From NCBI GenBank assembly GCA_947494405.1, contig CANLWQ010000037.1:1-11425 (forward strand): 11,425 nucleotides of DNA, written 5' to 3'. The stretch is from Comamonadaceae bacterium (lineage in GTDB: Bacteria; Pseudomonadota; Gammaproteobacteria; Burkholderiales; Burkholderiaceae_C). Below the pieces are notes generated by a model. That model did not search any database and was not told the DNA's origin. It saw only the letters and a program-made list of their open reading frames with translations. Made by a program: the position numbers and the translations under genes. Below, one piece after another: positions 9,795-11,425 of this stretch; within the stretch, counting starts at the first letter, position 1, and every line of letters begins with the position of its first letter.

Positions 9795-10592
9795 ATGGCC
9801 AAAATCTTTTGTGTTGCCAACCAAAAAGGCGGCGTGGGTAAAACCACCACCACGGTGAATTTATCTGCCGCTTTGGCTGCTATTGGGCAGCGGGTGCTGA
9901 TGGTCGACTTGGACCCGCAAGGCAATGCCACCATGGGGTCGGGTGTGGACAAGCGGACCTTAGAAAACACGGTTTACGACGTCTTGCTGGGCGAAAGCAC
10001 CATAGTGCAGGCCCGCGTCAGCAGCCTATGGGGTGAGGCTGCATCCAAGCCCCAAGCCGCCACCTACCATGTGCTGGGCGCCAACCGCGAGTTGGCGGGC
10101 GCGGAAGTCGAGTTGGTTGGTCTGGATCAGCGGGAGATGAGACTCAAACTTGCGTTGCAGCTCGTGGACAAAGAGTACGACATTGTGCTTATAGACTGCC
10201 CGCCTTCCCTGTCTTTGCTCACCCTCAACGGCCTGTGTTCTGCCAATGGTGTCATTGTGCCCATGCAATGTGAGTATTTTGCGCTGGAGGGCTTGACCGA
10301 CTTGGTCAACACCATCAAACAAGTGCATGCCAACCTTAATCATGACTTGAAAATCATTGGTCTTTTGCGTGTGATGTTCGACCCACGCATCACCTTGCAA
10401 ATGCAGGTGAGCGATCAACTCAAGGCGCACTTTGGCGACAAGGTTTTCAACACCTTGATTCCGCGTAATGTGCGTTTGGCAGAAGCCCCTAGCTATGGCC
10501 TGCCCTGCTTGGTGTTTGACCCCAGCGCCAAAGGCAGCTTGGCTTTCATAGACTTTGCCAAAGAGCTGGTCGCGCGCTTCGAAACTTTATAA
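9795..10592 (+). CDS. parA: Chromosome partitioning ATPase ParA (Soj)
   Basis: ParA is a Walker-type ATPase that binds DNA non-specifically as an ATP dimer and moves ParB-parS complexes. The 265-aa product has the deviant Walker A KGGVGKTT (11-18, with signature Lys11), switch I/A' DLDPQGNAT (38-46), Walker B VLIDCPPS (131-138) and the C-terminal LIPRNVRLAEAPSYG (221-235). It lacks an N-terminal helix-turn-helix domain, so it is the small chromosomal type rather than the F/P1 plasmid type. It is slightly longer than usual; extra residues near 73-91 precede YHVLGANRELAGAEVEL. The ATG lies 2 nt after the lysE stop and has no clear Shine-Dalgarno sequence of its own, which supports coupling to lysE. 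parB follows after 20 nt. Confidence 0.97.
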   Translation: MAKIFCVANQKGGVGKTTTTVNLSAALAAIGQRVLMVDLDPQGNATMGSGVDKRTLENTVYDVLLGESTIVQARVSSLWGEAASKPQAATYHVLGANRELAGAEVELVGLDQREMRLKLALQLVDKEYDIVLIDCPPSLSLLTLNGLCSANGVIVPMQCEYFALEGLTDLVNTIKQVHANLNHDLKIIGLLRVMFDPRITLQMQVSDQLKAHFGDKVFNTLIPRNVRLAEAPSYGLPCLVFDPSAKGSLAFIDFAKELVARFETL

Positions 10593-10612
10593 ATCACAGG
10601 ACCCAAGTTTTC

Positions 10613-11425
10613 ATGGCAACCAAAAAAATCAAAGGCCTAGGCCGCGGACTCGAGGCCTTGTTGGGCCCAACCGCCAGCGACACCACCCAGAACTCGGCAG
10701 ACAGCGGCGCGCCTTCCGTGCTGTCGCTAGACAATATGGTGGCGGGTGTGTACCAGCCCCGAACCCGCATGGACGAAGGCGCTTTGTACGAACTGGCCGA
10801 AAGCATCAAGTCACAAGGCATCATGCAGCCCATCTTGGTGCGACGCTTGGGTACCGGTGCCAATGCAGGCAAATATGAAATCATCGCTGGCGAGAGGCGT
10901 TTTCGCGCCGCCAAGTTGGCTGGCTTGAGCGAGGTACCTGTGCTGGTGCGTGATGTACCCGACCAAGCCGCGGCCGCCATGGCCTTGATAGAGAACATTC
11001 AGCGTGAAGACCTCAACCCATTGGAAGAAGCGCAAGGCTTGCAACGCCTGATCAAAGAATTTGGTTTGACGCATGAAGACGCCGCCCAAGCCGTGGGGCG
11101 TTCACGCAGCGCTGCCAGCAATTTGCTGCGCTTGCTCAATCTCGCTGACGCGGTGCAAACCATGTTGATGGCCGGCGATCTGGACATGGGTCACGCCAGA
11201 GCCTTGCTGTCTTTGGACAAGGCTGCGCAAATCACAGCAGCTAACCAAATCAGCGCTAAAAAGCTTTCGGTTAGAGAAGCTGAGAGCTTGGCCAAAAAAA
11301 TAGGCGCAGAGTTTGCGTTGGTTGCACAAAAGCCCAAAAAAGAAAAGCACCGAGACTTAAAACGGGTGGAAGAAGAGTTGGCCGACTTGCTCACCGCGCA
11401 AGTGGAGATACGCATCAAAAAAACC
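10613..11425 (+). CDS. parB: Chromosome partitioning protein ParB (Spo0J), 3' end missing
   Basis: ParB binds parS, uses CTP to clamp and slide on DNA, and stimulates ParA. The 271 codons present are open to the right edge. They begin MATKKIKGLGRGLEALLG, whose GLGRGL motif is the usual N-terminal ParA-contacting segment. They then show YQPR (47-50), the CTP-binding arginine motif GERRFRA (93-99), ENIQRE (127-132), and the parS-reading helix-turn-helix region around THEDAAQAVGRSRSAASNLLRLLNL (153-177). The lysine-rich linker (about 240-256) and the start of the C-terminal dimerisation domain are present; roughly 15-35 residues are probably missing. A CAGGA sequence (10597-10601) 11 nt before the ATG is the likely, slightly distant ribosome-binding site. 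Its partner sites are the three parS sequences upstream. Confidence 0.97.
   Translation, partial: MATKKIKGLGRGLEALLGPTASDTTQNSADSGAPSVLSLDNMVAGVYQPRTRMDEGALYELAESIKSQGIMQPILVRRLGTGANAGKYEIIAGERRFRAAKLAGLSEVPVLVRDVPDQAAAAMALIENIQREDLNPLEEAQGLQRLIKEFGLTHEDAAQAVGRSRSAASNLLRLLNLADAVQTMLMAGDLDMGHARALLSLDKAAQITAANQISAKKLSVREAESLAKKIGAEFALVAQKPKKEKHRDLKRVEEELADLLTAQVEIRIKKT

Overview
This window is the replication-origin and chromosome-partition locus of a betaproteobacterium. It reads as Burkholderiales, probably Comamonadaceae-like. That assignment rests on the gene order (rpmH divergent from dnaA, then dnaN-gyrB, and nearby mnmG-rsmG-lysE-parA-parB), on the protein sequences, and on a moderate GC content judged by eye. 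Nothing marks it as plasmid or phage DNA. No tRNA, rRNA, insertion sequence or CRISPR array was seen. No gene-free stretch exceeds 300 bases.

Layout. Positions 1-108 (minus) hold the 5' part of rpmH, read off the left edge. Positions 109-297 are the rpmH/dnaA divergent control region, with a good rpmH promoter, a perfect 9-bp inverted repeat and two consensus DnaA boxes. dnaA (298-1710) starts at a TTG codon. The 243-bp dnaA-dnaN gap (1711-1953) carries the most origin-like architecture: a DnaA-box cluster, a hairpin whose right arm is a DnaA box, a short GC-richer spacer, four CTA triplets in phase (a DnaA-trio element) and an AT-rich tract. dnaN (1954-3060) and gyrB (3103-5676) follow on the plus strand. 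gyrB ends tail to tail with a minus-strand gene (5673-6392) for a small solute-binding-fold protein without a signal peptide; the two stop codons overlap.

A second plus-strand block then begins: mnmG (6479-8434), rsmG (8431-9069), a LysE-type exporter (9178-9792), parA (9795-10592) and parB (10613 to the right edge, incomplete). Three parS centromere sites lie at 7915-7930, 8122-8137 and 9096-9111. Two of them are inside the mnmG coding sequence.

How it works together. DnaA binds its boxes, opens the origin and probably represses its own promoter. DnaN clamps the polymerase, and GyrB (with GyrA elsewhere) removes supercoils. ParB loads at parS about 6-7 kb from the origin, and ParA moves the newly copied origins apart. 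MnmG and RsmG modify tRNA and 16S rRNA and are traditional neighbours of parAB. I see no undescribed multi-gene system here. The points most worth a second look are the DnaA-trio element, the parS sites written into mnmG codons, the leaderless binding protein, and the exporter gene placed 2 nt before parA.
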